DNA from: Lunularia cruciata
Taxonomy: Eukaryota; Streptophyta; Marchantiopsida; Lunulariales; Lunulariaceae
Direction: 5' to 3'
Length of the DNA: 64,000 nucleotides
Assembly (NCBI GenBank): GCA_948567375.1
Contig: OX419761.1
Location: forward strand, 30,010,501 to 30,074,500
Position 1 is the first letter of the stretch; every line of letters begins with the position of its first letter. This document shows, piece after piece, positions 45,511-57,949 of the stretch. A program made the translations under genes and the position numbers. The notes under the pieces were generated by a model. That model searched no databases, had not been told where the DNA came from, and worked only from the letters and a program-made list of their open reading frames with translations.

Positions 45511-46279
45511 ATCATCTTGGGGAATCATATCTATATGTGACTTACTATATTAACTCCACAGAAAGAATTTCGTTTCAGAGAAAATATTTCCAACAGCCGT
45601 GTAGTTATGGAATCCAAGTCTAGAGGCATCTCTGCAACGCACACTGCAGATTTCTGTAACCTGAATCCGAATCAGTACAATGTTTACTAAGGCAGGTCCC
45701 GTGTTGTACAAGAGTGCGAGTAGTGATGGATCCAATCTGAACGAAGATGACCGCATTCTTTGACTTCCTTGCCAAAATCATATTCAAATCTCTGGCTGAG
45801 TCATAATCTGAGGCACCTTTATGCTTTTCTCTATGGATTTGACCTCAAGTCCACAAACAAAGAGTCTTCCGTCGAAGGATCGTGGGCAAGTTTACTGCCA
45901 CGACCATGATGCTTTATTCACGCAAGCACCAAGTCGACCAATTTAATCTATCCAAGTTCCACTATGTTACGGGACGACAAAGTCCGTATGGTACCAATAC
46001 GGACGTCTAAATGATTTCATAAGAAGGGATAGGAACCGTAATCTTCCTGTCAGTAAGCAGAAAGGAGTCACACTTGCAACTTCGGAACTGAAACCGAACG
46101 CTGCAACTACATCTGATATCCATGATTTGAACCCCTCCTCTGCACCACCTGGATATGTCACCTGATATCTTTGTTTGGAACTCCTCTATGCCACCTGGAT
46201 ATGTCGTGTGTCCGTTCCCTTTGATTAACTTGCTGGAGACACCGTGGTACAGGACAGCAAAGGTAATGCATAAAACTTT

Positions 46280-47540
46280 CTTTTGAAACTGTCAACCACA
46301 ATTAAAAACTAGAACTTGGCCTCCGGAAATGGGTCAAGAGAGCCGGTTGAAGGACATGTTCAGGTAACCTGCGACATAAGTTGCGGAAAAACACCGGGAG
46401 AAGTTGGAGATGTTTTGGAAGAGGTCAGAGAAGAGAGTAAATGAGATGCTGAAGAAAGTCCTTATGGTCTCCATTTAAGTTCCCCTGCTTTGGTGGGACA
46501 GAGATGAGGCCTCGGTCCCACAAGTGATAAACTGCTCAAGTTCTCCGTTCACGTCCGCTAATAATATGCCATCAGGTTTGTTGGATGACAGGTCGAGCAA
46601 ATGCGATTTCTGAAATATGGTGATGCAAGTGGGAAAATTGCCCGTGAACTAGGTTTCAGCGAGGTTGAAACTGCGGAAAGAATTGTTCATCTCCTCAATT
46701 GCTATGATACTGGTACGTTATATCTGGTTTCCACTCATTTCAAAAGTCATTGTTTTGGTGCTATTTCCTAACGAGGGTGGAATCTGGCCACTAAACATAT
46801 TGTTTCTGCGCGACTAGAATCTCAGAAACATTGCAAAGAGTTTTGGGCAGGCTTCCTTCAAAAGCTTTCCTGATAAATTGAGAGACCGCATGATATCTGT
46901 ACCCAGGAACCCATGGAAGATTATCAGATGATATCTTCCAGGAACCCATGATAGATTATCAGAGTCCCTTCTACCACATACGAAGATATGTCGAGACTGA
47001 CTAAGGTTGCGAAGACTTAAATGAAGATCTTGTGGGGCAAAGATCTAATTCGATTTCCGCGGACCGAATACCTACTGGTCTTGGGCCCCATGCAGTAAGC
47101 GTCGATGGAATCTCAGTATGCTGATTGTCGGATAGATTCACGTCTAAACTTGCTCCAACTGCACCGCAGACGAAATCCTTCCAACGGGTTCCTTAACAAG
47201 AAGCTTATGTTTGGCAAATGGGGACGGGATTCGGCCTGCAGGCTATTTCCAGACCCAAGAACCGAAATGTAAGATTCCACATACCTCCTTGAATTGGCCC
47301 TGAGAAAATGTTGTTAGATGGGAGTAAAGCGGGTATTTGAAAGGTTCTAATATCTATAGGAATTCTGCCCTCAAGCTGGTTAGAAGCTACGTTCAAAACT
47401 TTTAGTCCTGCGCTGGTCGAGACGTCGTTGAGCTCACTCAGGATCTTGGAACAAATTGCGTGTCAGGCGTTCGTTCGCTCCTCAGACAAGAGACCGGCTC
47501 TGTTTCTAAAGTTTGAAGAACGTTGAAGCTTAAATGTAAG
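46280..47540 (-). pseudogene. Decayed leucine-rich-repeat receptor-like gene
   Basis: On the minus strand several LRR units can be read in different frames. From right to left: LKVLNVASNQLEGRIP and NNIFSGPI (47,430-47,300), VNLSDNQHTEIPSTLTAW (about 47,140-47,080), FEGSLPKTLCNVSEIL then NNMFSGQIPPSLGN (about 46,870-46,770), SFNLAET-stop-FTGNFPTCI with HLLDLSSN (about 46,680-46,590), and LNMSFNRLS (about 46,360). Each fits the plant extracellular LRR consensus (LxxLxLxxNxFxGxIP). Stops and shifts between units show a pseudogene. Such proteins are plasma-membrane receptors or receptor-like proteins. No kinase domain or membrane segment was found, so receptor-like protein or receptor kinase cannot be told apart. 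Confidence 0.65.
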
Positions 47541-47729
47541 TTTGATCACGTGATAAAGCAGCAGAGTTTGGAAAAGTAGTAGTAGTGCTGTTATCGTGAA
47601 GATCCAGTGATGTCGAAGAAAGATGGCAGACCCAGGTTGGAGGCGGAGAAGCTTTGTACGAATTGTTACGCAAGTCTATAGATGCTCAGGAGAATAGTAA
47701 CTCAGATCTCAAGCTTCGGAGGTAAGGAT

Positions 47730-48140
47730 GATAAATGAGAAAAGGGCGACCGTGTAGAAAACACGAAAGATGGGAAGACCCCATCAAGCCGTAAAGGGTG
47801 AGACAAAATAGGGAAAATGGGGCTAAGCCCATAAAGGATGATAAATGACAGGCAATCAAAATGAAATTACTTGCTTTTGTATTTCTGGATCAATCAACTT
47901 CTGGATCAATCAACAATCAAACTACTGTAATAACTCATAATATATTATGCTATAGAGAAAGAAGATGATACACGGAGGATGGGTAGACCCCATTTAACCC
48001 AAAAAAGGAGGAAAACAAATCGAACCTAAAAGGTAAAATGAAGAAAAAGCCTAATATGTTCGGGAAAGATGATACACGGAGGACGGGAAGGCTATTAAAC
48101 CAAATAAGATTAAAACCCCAAAGTTGAAATAAATTAAACT
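47730..48140. repeat. Repeat R fragments
   Basis: AAAGGGCGACCGTGTAGAAAACACGAAAGATGGGAAGACCCCATCAAGC-type sequence, as at 57,970. Then two short relatives, GATGATACACGGAGGATGGG (47,966) and GATGATACACGGAGGACGGG (48,068), about 100 bp apart. Confidence 0.5.
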
Positions 48141-48639
48141 TCAATACTATCAAAATGAAAAGTTTCTCTTCTCACATCTCGAGTATCATCGAAAATCTTA
48201 GCTAGAATGTACTCAAATATGACCGAATGTGGTTACTCCCTTATCTAGAGGAAAGTTAACGCAGATGTAATAAAAGCACAACTTGAAAATTATCTTAAAT
48301 TGCCACTGTTCGTTCTCAAGAATAGATTTGGGAGCTTCATAATTCGCTTGTTTGTTAGGTACTGTAACGCGATACAAAGGCTATTTATAAAATTTGTAAA
48401 TGCGATATTAATCAATTAATGACATTGTCCAGGTCATTCGCGGTCATCAGTTGTTTCCCGAGGAATTTCGCTTGTTCGTCGCAAACACGACGCTCATTGT
48501 CCACGTCAATCGAGAAAGTCAATCGGGACAGATTTACACAGATCTTGTGGGGATTCCAGCATTTGACAGGTTGTGGTCATCCGTTGATCTTATTGTTGTA
48601 TTTGCTTCAATGCTGTCAATGGTGAGGAAGCCCTAAGAA

Positions 48640-48896
48640 TTGGTGTTTCTTGCTACCCACCGCTGCCTTGAGTTGGAATTTCGCGAAGTGTTGTAGCGGG
48701 AGGAAGGGACCTGGAAACGGTGATTTGGCGAACGTGAATTAGACTCTCTGTGATCAATCCTCAATTTGGAGAATCCATTGAGATTTGAAACCGTCTTCGT
48801 CAATCTTCTGGCTTCTACTCTGAATTAACGTCGGTAGAGTTCGCGGTTTGGGGATTAGGTTTCCATTGCGAAGAGCGTAATTGTCGATTTGCCACC
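48640..48896 (+). promoter_or_regulatory. Probable 5' leader of the YJU2/CWC16-like gene
   Basis: Sequence directly before the split start codon. It includes GCCCTAAG near 48,630 and leads into GCCACCATGG, a strong initiation context. The transcription start and core promoter were not identified. The open frames at 48,419-48,636 lie just upstream and may be chance. Confidence 0.35.
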
Positions 48897-51450
48897 ATGG
48901 TAAGGAGATCGCGCGCGTTTTGGCTTTATGAGACATTGTCTGTAGGTCAAAGAGTTAGATTTTCGGTCTGTTCAGTTTCTGTACATGTGAGCAAAATTCA
49001 CCTGTCATGTCGATCGATCACTCATCTGCCACACGAGGTGATTTGCACTTGAACGCGTAAAAATCGCTTCAAAATGCAGGTGGAATTCGCCTGATCTTTA
49101 GGGTAGCATGCCGCAACAAGAAAAAAATTCATCATGTTTTGGAATGTTTTATTGATTTCTTCATCTCAGGAGTTTATTTAGTGTCAGTTTGGTGTTCAAG
49201 GTCAGGGAAATTTATTTTGCGTGGGGTCATGAGAAGCATAAAGGAAATATATATGGTGCCACACCATATCTGTCAGATTCAAAATGTAGTTAGTCCGGTC
49301 AAGGTTATCGGGAAGAACCGGGAGTGTGCCATTTAATGGGCAGGACAATTTACTGAATTTCTTGAAGCATATGCAGGGTTGAGCTTACATGTTGAAAGAT
49401 CCAAATTTGGAGTCGGAGTTCTAACAAAGATTCTATGCGCTTGCAGTCCACGCTTGCAGCAGCAAGAGCTGATAATTTCTACTATCCGCCCGAATGGACT
49501 CCCGATCAGGTATGTATTCGTTTTCCAGGAGATTTACACACAAAATTATGGTGGCAAACCATGTGAGATGATCGATGTAGTTTGTTATTCAATTTGGAAC
49601 CGTAATGCAAATTTTAAAGCTGGGTGATGAGATGGATTATATCTAATGAGGAATGCTCTCAAACTTTGTAAGTGGAATGTAGGGTGGTCTGAACAAATTC
49701 CATGGACAGCATGCCCTACGAGAGAGGGCCAAAAAGATCGACCAGGGCATTCTGGTTATTCGGTAAGGTTCACCTACCTTAAACGTAGGAGGCATTAGCT
49801 TCTAAAATCATCTGGCAACTGTATAATGAAATCTGATGGACAGTTCAACATCATTTTCTCAGTGTCCTTTTCCGTAAGATTAATTTCATTGACGAAATCT
49901 TTATCTGCTAGCCATCGCACTTGCCACGCGTATAGGCGTATTAGAAGCAAAGAAAGTGCTTTGGGAAACTTGAGCTGTCAATCTAATCATACATCGATGA
50001 ACAGATTCGAGATGCCCTACAATATATGGTGTGGAGGTTGCCAGTCGATGATAGCGAAGGGAGTGCGTTTTAATGCCGAAAAGAAGCAAGTGGGAAATTA
50101 CTACTCAACTAAGGTAAAATCTTCTACTAACCTCTGTTCGTAGTGTCTTCGAATTTGGAATGTACTGAAGGTTCTAAACAAACTCATATCCTCACAGTGT
50201 GTGTGATTGTCGCAGATATGGAGCTTCAAAATGAAAGCTGCTTGCTGCAAGCAGGAGATTGAGATACAAACCGACCCCAAAAACTGTGAATATTTAGTCA
50301 TCAGTGGGGCAGTTAAGAAGACCGAGGACTATGATGAAGTTGAGGCAGAAACAATGCTTCTTCCTGAACAAGCAGGTATAAATCTGATTTTGTGCGTGGA
50401 TGTACCCTGAATATTGTAGTTATATGCAATCGGTTTTGCTCCCGTCAGGAAATTAAAACTCCATTTTCCTTGGTATGGAAGACTGAAACCTCTTGGGCAA
50501 TCACTAAGCTGAGCACTCTCTCAAGCCGTTTAATTGAACTGCACATCTGGAAGAGTATTATCTAATTAAGTGGATGGGATTGATGCTCAATGACCAGACA
50601 GAGAGAAGCTAGTGGACCCCATGTTCAAATTGGAGCACATGGGAGCAGATGTCCAGAAAGGGAAGGAGCAGGAGCCCCTTTTGGTCAGATTACAACGTGA
50701 TGCTGACTTGAAGCATGGTGATGACTATGCCCGTAATAAAGCACTTCGCGCACAGTTGAGGGTCAGTATATGCACCTGATCCCTAGCTTAATATCGGTTT
50801 GAATGTTCGATGACGTTGGTTGACCGTAGTTTGCTGTGCATAGTTTCAACTGACTCTTTCTCCCTTCATGAGTTGTTTCTGTTGTTGATCTCATTGTTTG
50901 TTGATCGGCAACAATGAGATCTTCTTGCAATACTTCTAGCCCCCCACGCAGCTCTGCACGATCTCTGGAGAGAAGAAGATGGGAGTTGGTCTTTGATGGG
51001 GCTTCGACCTGGATCGCTTGGAGAGAACTTACTGATGCGTCACTGACTCAAATGGGTTGGAATGTTCAGTCTCAGAAGAAGCGAGTGGCTGAGGAAGAAG
51101 CAGATGCAAAGAGTAGGGGTCTGGGAATCAGGTTGCTGCCCGTCTCTCAATCGGATTTGGAGATAGCTGCACAAGTAAAATTTGCCCATAAATTTGAAAA
51201 GAACAGGAAGAACATGAGGGCCCAAATCCAAGCTTCGTCCATCTTCTCGAGTGGCAACAGCTTAAATGGTAGGACAAAAGCCTCTCCTAGCATTGGGTTA
51301 GATAGCAAGTCCCAGCTGCTTGCTAAAAGAAGAAGGATGAATGTGTTGGGTGTCCGAGCTTTGACAATCGGGACACTCAGTCTCTCATCAAAGTCCGTCA
51401 TTGGCAAACCCTCTCAAAAACCTTCTGTAAGAATAAAACAATCCTCTTGA
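48897..51450 (+). CDS. CWC16/YJU2-family splicing factor, CCDC130-like (7 coding exons)
   Basis: A spliceosome-associated protein of the CWC16 family; YJU2 relatives act in the nucleus around the first step of pre-mRNA splicing. Exons by GT-AG rules: 48,897-48,899, 49,447-49,509, 49,683-49,762, 50,005-50,113, 50,216-50,375, 50,598-50,761 and 51,070-51,450, giving 319 residues in continuous phase. The protein opens STLAAARADNFYYPPEWTPD, then NKFHGQHALRERAKKI, FEMPYNIWCGGCQSMIAKG, AEKKQVGNYYSTK and EIQTDPKNCEYLVISGA, which is the CWC16 signature. Cys58, Cys61, Cys95, Cys96 and Cys109 are visible; the second metal pair lacks the usual CXXC spacing. The C-terminal third is basic, with RVAEEEADAKSRGLGIRLLP and an AKRRRM stretch. 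The start codon is a three-base end of exon 1. Exon 6 could begin at 50,604 and exon 7 at 51,076 instead. The length is near plant relatives. Likely functional. Confidence 0.9.
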
Positions 51451-54400
51451 CCTGGGAGATTCTGATCTTGTTAGTTTTCCCTCAGATTCCTCCGAGCTGT
51501 ACAGTCCGGATGCTGGAAACCTAATGTATCTAGGAGGCCAGTTTGGGCAATAACCCTTGATCCAATCTTGATAATTTAGTGCCCGATTTTCACTTGATAA
51601 GGCAAAATTTACAGAAGATTGGTGATGGCAGTGCTGTGGCTTTTTGGTCCGTATATATTACCACTGCTCGAATGTATAAAATATCCTTGGAGTTGTACCT
51701 TCTTTACCTCATATAGTGATTCAGTCCTAACATTGCATGATGAATATGAACGGACATTCTTGTATGACGGAAATTCTCCATATTTCTCTTCGGTCCGTGT
51801 AGTGTCGGTGTCAATGTCCTACAAGGTTTCGTGTCTATTTCTGGATCTATCCCCAATCTTTTGCGCCAAAATGAAATATTGCCCGGCCTCCTTCGGTTCT
51901 GAAGGAGGATGAATCGTTCTTTCTCTATCAATCCAAATGCATTAACCATGTTAAGGTATGGAATGGAATACCAGACGTGATATGCTCCGATCTGCTGTTA
52001 TTTGTATCTGTCCAGATGGATTTTCAACCTCATTATCGCTTCGTCAACTTTTCTGTATCCCTGCACGTCGTCCACTAGGACTCACGATTCGGAGTTGGAC
52101 CGACGAGAAGCCATATTTCTATGTATATCTAAACTTAATGGTCTGAATGTGTTCAGTTATTAGTACGCTGCTTAAAGGCAATTTCTATCTATTTCTATCT
52201 ATACAAAAGTGTAATACTCCATCATATTGGTTTTTGTTGAGCTGATAAAAACACTGCCTGATTTGCTTTATGGTTGTCAGCTTTGGTTCTCCCGCTTCCC
52301 TAATTCTTCATGGATACACATCAGCGGTTACAGCGACAGATTCACTCTCTTTCTCTTTTACTTGCACGGGCATTCTCAAGGAGGTGACTAGTTACAACAA
52401 GAACCATGGAAAATGAGAGTACGCATATATTGTGTATTGTAGGGTTGACGGGCTCATGCTGACATAGAGCATGTAAAGGTTAATCCCCGTCCTCATACAC
52501 TCGCTCCCGGGGCGTCTCATGATTCTGGTCTTGAGACTTGTGCGGTTTATGTCCAATACCCCAACACTGATCATACGATGATGTCACAACTTTCCTCGAG
52601 TCTACACTTGCTCGCAGTCACTCTGTACTGCAGGTACCTGTGCACTACACCATGATATTAGTTCTTGCTTACATCTCTATGTACTCGACAGTCATGACTA
52701 TCTTTACTATGTTACGTTCAAATGTTAGAGATTTCCGGTCAGACTATCGACCTAGGTAGTTTACCACAGGTTCGGTATTCCATTACACAATACATCCTGA
52801 TCCTTCCTTACACACTATTTGAGTTTTCGAACAGAAACTCGGGACGGAAAGGGTTGCGCACTGATGAAGTCGTTAGTGCTTACGTGCATACTTACATTGA
52901 CTTCGTTAGTGTTTTCGTGGTACCATGATCGTCTATCTGCTTCTTTCTAGTGTATAGTGTTTTAGAACTCATGTGCTCATAGAGCGTGTTGCGATATACA
53001 CTATACAATCCTGTCACAGTTTCTTCCAACCCAGCCAAAACACCATCCATTCCTCTCCCACTTCGCTCTACCCCACCCATTCTCCACTAAAGCTATGTTT
53101 TTACAGCGCACTCTACATCATCCTTTTGTTTCCGACTGCATCTTGTTACTCGCTTGATAATTCTCCTCTGCATTCAGTTTCAGATGTTTACGATGGTGCT
53201 GTTCCAAAAGCCTATCTTCTACATGAGATAGACTAGTTCACTGTTGGTGCTACTTATGAGATGTATCAATTTCAGTTCCTACTTTATATCACTTCCGTTT
53301 ATCTTTGCTTGCTTGCATTAACTTCAGTCAATTTGCACAGGTTCATACTTGCATTTCCATTTCATATGCACGTTCTCGGTTCCCTACTAAGTGGGTTCTG
53401 CATCCCCGGTTTTCGAATGGTTTCTGCTCCCGTTGCTCAAATATATTCTGATCAACATTGTTGTAGCTGATTTGAAACCATTACACTGTAAACCGCCATT
53501 CCTGTTTTTGTTGCTATGTTTTATACTAGATTGCAAAGAAATCGGAGACCATCGGTAATCATCGCTCCAACCAGACGTCACATTCAAAGTGCATGAACAT
53601 AATGATGTGAGCGACGTTCAGGAAGAATCGAAAAGTAGAGTACATTTGGCCTGATTTGGCTTGCTCTGGGGTAAAACCAATGATTCCCGTCTGGATAAAC
53701 TGTTCTCGTATTTCCCAAAAAATGCGACTATACATGCCAAAACAATCTCCAACATAATCGTATAAATATCTATCGGCCGGTATCTGCTTATTTCCCTGTT
53801 TCGAATCAGTTCCGAGAAAACCTGTCCCGAGCGCTGATTGCAAGATATCATCTTCTTGTTCTTGACAACATCCATGGAAGACGCATCTTCAATTCTGCTA
53901 ATCGTGGTAATCGTGTGATTAGCCTGTACCTTGAAATTTTATATTTTGTTGACATGGGAGTTGTTCTTTCTAGTGGTTACTACAGTCTAGTGAGCATCAA
54001 CATTATTCACTTACTGGTTTTCTCCACGTATGAAATCACTCCATATCATTCTAACATCGTCTAGACTTACCAGTCGAATTGAAAACAGAGGCGACTCAAA
54101 GAAAACGATACAATTGTTATCACTTCAAACAGATAATCAATTATGCATTGACTTGATTTGTATCCCTTGGCTACTTTCCTATTAAGATCACGAGAATAGT
54201 CAACCATTTAGTCCCCTAGCAGGTGGAAGTGCTTCTCATATGACGACGAAACACATCATTACTATCATGTGTATAGTCATCATTCGCCTTCGAGCAATAT
54301 ATGATACGTTATTCATTTCAAAGGGCATGGAAGTAATTATAATGAACCTTATTGCTTCATGATCTTACAATATGTGATGGGGCTTGATTATCTTGAGGTA

Positions 54401-54990
54401 ACATCTACATATCTCCATTTTGACTTTACGCAAAACTGCATTATGGGAGGTTAGCACAGCGTACAAGAGCGACATATATTTTATTCAGTTTCTTCATTAA
54501 TCCTCAAAGTGGAACCAAGAATGAAACTCATCACACAACAAGCAATATTGATAAGTCGGTGTAGCTCGATAGAAATCAAAAGTGAACGTTTTAGAATCAA
54601 TTGTATCCCGTAAAATGTTGACAAGAAGCGTACTGTCCTAATGGTAACTTCCAGTTGATATTCAAGTTATATCCCATCTTTTTTGAGGCTGTTGGGTGAC
54701 ATGCTGATCCATACAATTAAACCACTTTTGCAGAGAGATCTAACTAAAATATCCTTTTGCACTGGTCTCCATACCTGACTTATTTCGTGTGGTTTCATAC
54801 GCAAATAAAATAGTAGGTAGATTAACGTCAAGACTTCGTAATCCACGTAACCTTTGTTTATCGCAAGGCGTTGCAAAGACCGGTGGTTAAACAGAGATCG
54901 ACCTGTGGGTACACGGAACTTCAGTCTTACTGACCTTCGAGCCAATTGAGAGCGCTGACGCATAGAACCCGCCGCTTCGTCGTCGACCAA
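51451..54990. other. Intergenic, no gene recognised
   Basis: Starts with the probable 3' untranslated region of the splicing-factor gene. Many short frames occur on both strands (for example 51,619-51,912, 53,261-53,470, 53,559-53,843 minus) but none shows a family motif or splice context. A short CTATCTATTT repeat lies at 52,188-52,201. Confidence 0.45.
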
Positions 54991-55154
54991 ATTCTCTTTG
55001 GGACCCTCTCGTACCCTTCCTTTCGGTGGGCAGACAGGTTGCGAAGTTCTCTTCGGTGGAAATTTAGGAACGTGCTGTAGGTTTCGCTGCGCTTGGAGTT
55101 GTAGGTTCTGGACAAGTGAGCTCTGCGTGCGGGTTGCGGAAGGAAGAGGACGAG

Positions 55155-57017
55155 ATGAACAAGTTCAATCTCCCTCGGCGAAATATCGCCAGGGAGCGTC
55201 GCCTGAAACGCTCCGAGAGGCGAAAGTTGGCCACTGGCAGTGTGTCGTCTGCAACGAGGACTGCGGCAAACAAGACTCTCACGTCTGTCTCGGGCAAGAA
55301 GCAGCGCAAGCTTGTGAAGAAATGGCGTCAGGTGGAGAGAAATTCTTCTGTGCTTTTCCGGCCGTGGTTTGATGATTTGTGTATACTGTTCCGTCACTCT
55401 TGTCCTTGCAGTAATTGCCTGTGAACTGCTGGTTGCTGTCTCGATGTTTGTCTTACCTTTTGGCTCTGTTTGAGATTGCTTGATATGGTTTTCTAGTGTT
55501 CGATATTCTAGGGCAGCGTAATGCGTGAGTTTTGACTTGCAAGCAAGCTCTCACAGTAGTGGCATTAGGCAGGATCCTCATGTGATATGAAATTCTCCCT
55601 CGTTGTGTCCCGCTTTTAGAATTTGTTGCTCACAAGCTTTACGCTTTTTGTCTGTTCGTGCCCACAAGCTTTACGCCTCTCTTGTCGATTCATGACTCAA
55701 AGGCAAGTTTGCAATCAAACGCAATGGTTGTGTTTTGAAATCCTTAGACGTTCTCTGCAGTAGGCGGCCACGTCATCGTAGAGAATGGAACGGAGAGAAT
55801 GGGTGTTTAATTCCTCCTTCTGCCATTACCTTTTTGTTGTATGACGTGTAAGTTTGAAAGTCCAGAATTGTTACTGCAAGCCGTCTGCCGTGTTGGACAT
55901 CTCACCTGTCTTGCGGATGTCGTCTGTCCTTCATTTCTGAACTTCCATTTCTAGCTAGTAATTGAATGTTTGCCTAAGGTCCTCAGGGCTTTTTGACGTT
56001 TAGCACACGGCCACCACATGTGTCTAGGCAACTAAATGATTCATCCTTCACTTCGTGATACAGTATCGGTCCGATTCCTTTTGGCCCTATCGTGGAACAG
56101 ATTTATGTGATGGTGTTTTCTGATTCTTGTAGGGAAAAAGTCTGTGCTGCTCTTGTTCAAAGTCTCACCCAGCACTCCCCTGTTTCTTTACAGGCTCAGC
56201 GAGATGCCCTAGAAAGTGGATTGGTGACGATGCAAGATATTGAGATGATGGCTGCCGACACAGAAGGTATGACCTCCTGGCATGACGTGTGGATACGCGA
56301 TTGATGACCTCATCTGAATTGAAGATGAAACTGATGTGCCACGTGTGGAATTTCCAGTTGGTTGCCACTGACCTCTCACACAGACTGAGGACTGTACTCT
56401 GACTCGATAACAAGACCGAAGGAGGTTCTGGTTTTCTATGTCACTGAACTGAACTCAACTGGGCTGTTTACAACGGTTTCTGTATTCCATTATACAAAAT
56501 ATGTCACTGAGCTTTCTCATTGCACATGACAGGAGCTGGAACAAGCGGGGAAACTCCTAAAGTCAAGCCTCCTAAGAACAAACGTGTTTTCAATGTGAAG
56601 AGGAGGACGAAGATGAGGCTGAAACAGGCTAGTTCTGCTTCTAAAGGTACTTCTACCAGCTAGATTCATCCCTTTTCTTGTCTGTCTATTCTTTCTACCA
56701 ATGCTGTTGAGGGGATGCCTTCTTGGAGTATCTTGGGTGAAATTAAGGCAGTAGCTGTGTCCTGTTTTTGTTATGTGTATTCGTTCTGGGCTGGGATGGG
56801 CGAGCTGAGCGAAGCCACCATGCATTTACTTAATCTACTTGTATCTAACCACACGTTTTATCCATCTCAAACTGATCGCAGATATTTCGCTCATTTGTCC
56901 CACAATAAACTTTTTCTGTGCGGGTTTATCTAGTCGTATTCTCTGTTTTGATTCGCAGGCAAGTCAGGCAGTGAGGCTACACCATCGGATCTTGACGGTG
57001 ACACCATGATGCAGTGA
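55155..57017 (+). CDS. Small basic protein, ribosome-biogenesis-like (4 exons, 140 aa)
   Basis: Exons 55,155-55,331, 56,194-56,266, 56,533-56,646 and 56,959-57,017, all with GT-AG borders and matching phases. The first ATG of the frame with a continuing exon chain was taken as start. Residues 1-59 are strongly basic: NLPRRNIARERRLKRSERRK, then GKKQRKLVKKWRQ. Exon 2 adds AQRDALESGLVTMQDIEMM. Exon 3 has PPKNKRVFNVKRRTKMRLKQ, and exon 4 a short acidic tail ending DGDTMMQ. The composition and the KKxxKxxKKWR-xQ-ALE pattern suggest a nucleolar or ribosome-assembly factor, possibly of the Alb1 type; that is inference from pattern and not a firm match. The first intron is about 860 bp, the others 266 and 312 bp. 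Intact frame, so probably expressed. Confidence 0.75.
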
Positions 57018-57949
57018 AGAAGATTCTGTAGTGGAAGTTCTGAAGGAAATTTACAGACGTGGTGCTTCATGCTACACGTACTCTAGTCAGAGTGCAGATG
57101 TCTTGTAATCAGAAGATTTAGCGGAAAAATGTCTCTACGGCTTGTTCCAACATTGAAAGCAGCCTTAAGTGGAGAACAGGAATATGGACGTGAACACTGC
57201 GTGGGGTTCCCTTTCTCGTCCTGGAACGCTGTTTCTGGCCTGAATCAGTGGAGGAATGGCTGATGCGCTTCACAGAGCCTGGGACACCTCTCACAGCACG
57301 CGATAAATCTGTGAAAATTGTAATATATAGTTTCATCGGGTTACTGAACGTTGGCATTGGTACCAAGTATATCCCCCGAGCGTATATCAACAGTCATACA
57401 TTTGTTTGTTGAGTGGGATTTGCTGGGTTCGTCCCCGTTGCCTTTCTTAGCCGCGTAATATAGGCTCGCGCACAAGCTTCTCTGTGTAACAGCAGGGATG
57501 TTCAAACTAAATCTTATTGCCCGAGTAATAGACAAGTGGCTTTTGTTCAAGGTGTGTGACCTCTTTTTGTTGGTTGAAGAGGAGCTTTTGCTGAGTTAGG
57601 TGATTTAACCGGTTACTTGAAAAGATCCATATCTTATAAATTCTCTTCACCTTTCAGGGAGTGGGTTTTCGAGCCTTGTCTGACTATTCCACTACTGCAA
57701 ACAGTAGTAAGGATCGTTCTGTAGTTGTTCTGGAAAACATTTTATCTCTTTTCCATGGTCATTGTACATATCTTGATCTCAGCCAATGTAAAGTTTCTAC
57801 TCCTGGACATAAGACTTCGTAACATTTACTTGTAATGAGATGTTAATTAGATCTATTCAAAGATCTAACTAAACATTATGGAAGTGATTTATTGGAATGT
57901 GTCTGGTTGATGACAATAATTCACTTCCATAAGTTCGCTGGCAAGGAAA
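57018..57949. other. 3' flank, no gene recognised
   Basis: Probably contains the 3' untranslated region of the small basic-protein gene. No clear AATAAA was placed. Minus frames at 57,118-57,390 and 57,341-57,550 lack motifs. Confidence 0.4.

Noticed and set aside
46585-46715. Plus-strand exon-like peptide near FLKYGDASGKIARELGFSEV
   Set aside because: The complementary strand encodes LRR units (FTGNFPTCI, HLLDLSSN) in line with its neighbours, so the plus reading is a shadow.
50914-51069. Upstream extension of the last YJU2-like exon
   Set aside because: The open frame extends left of 51,070, but the phase, the acceptor at 51,069 and the family's sequence (ALRAQLR followed by KKRVAEEE) show this part is intron.
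54927-55397. 156-codon minus-strand frame
   Set aside because: It overlaps exon 1 of the small basic-protein gene, is Arg/Ser/Leu-rich as expected for a complement of basic codons, and has no motif.
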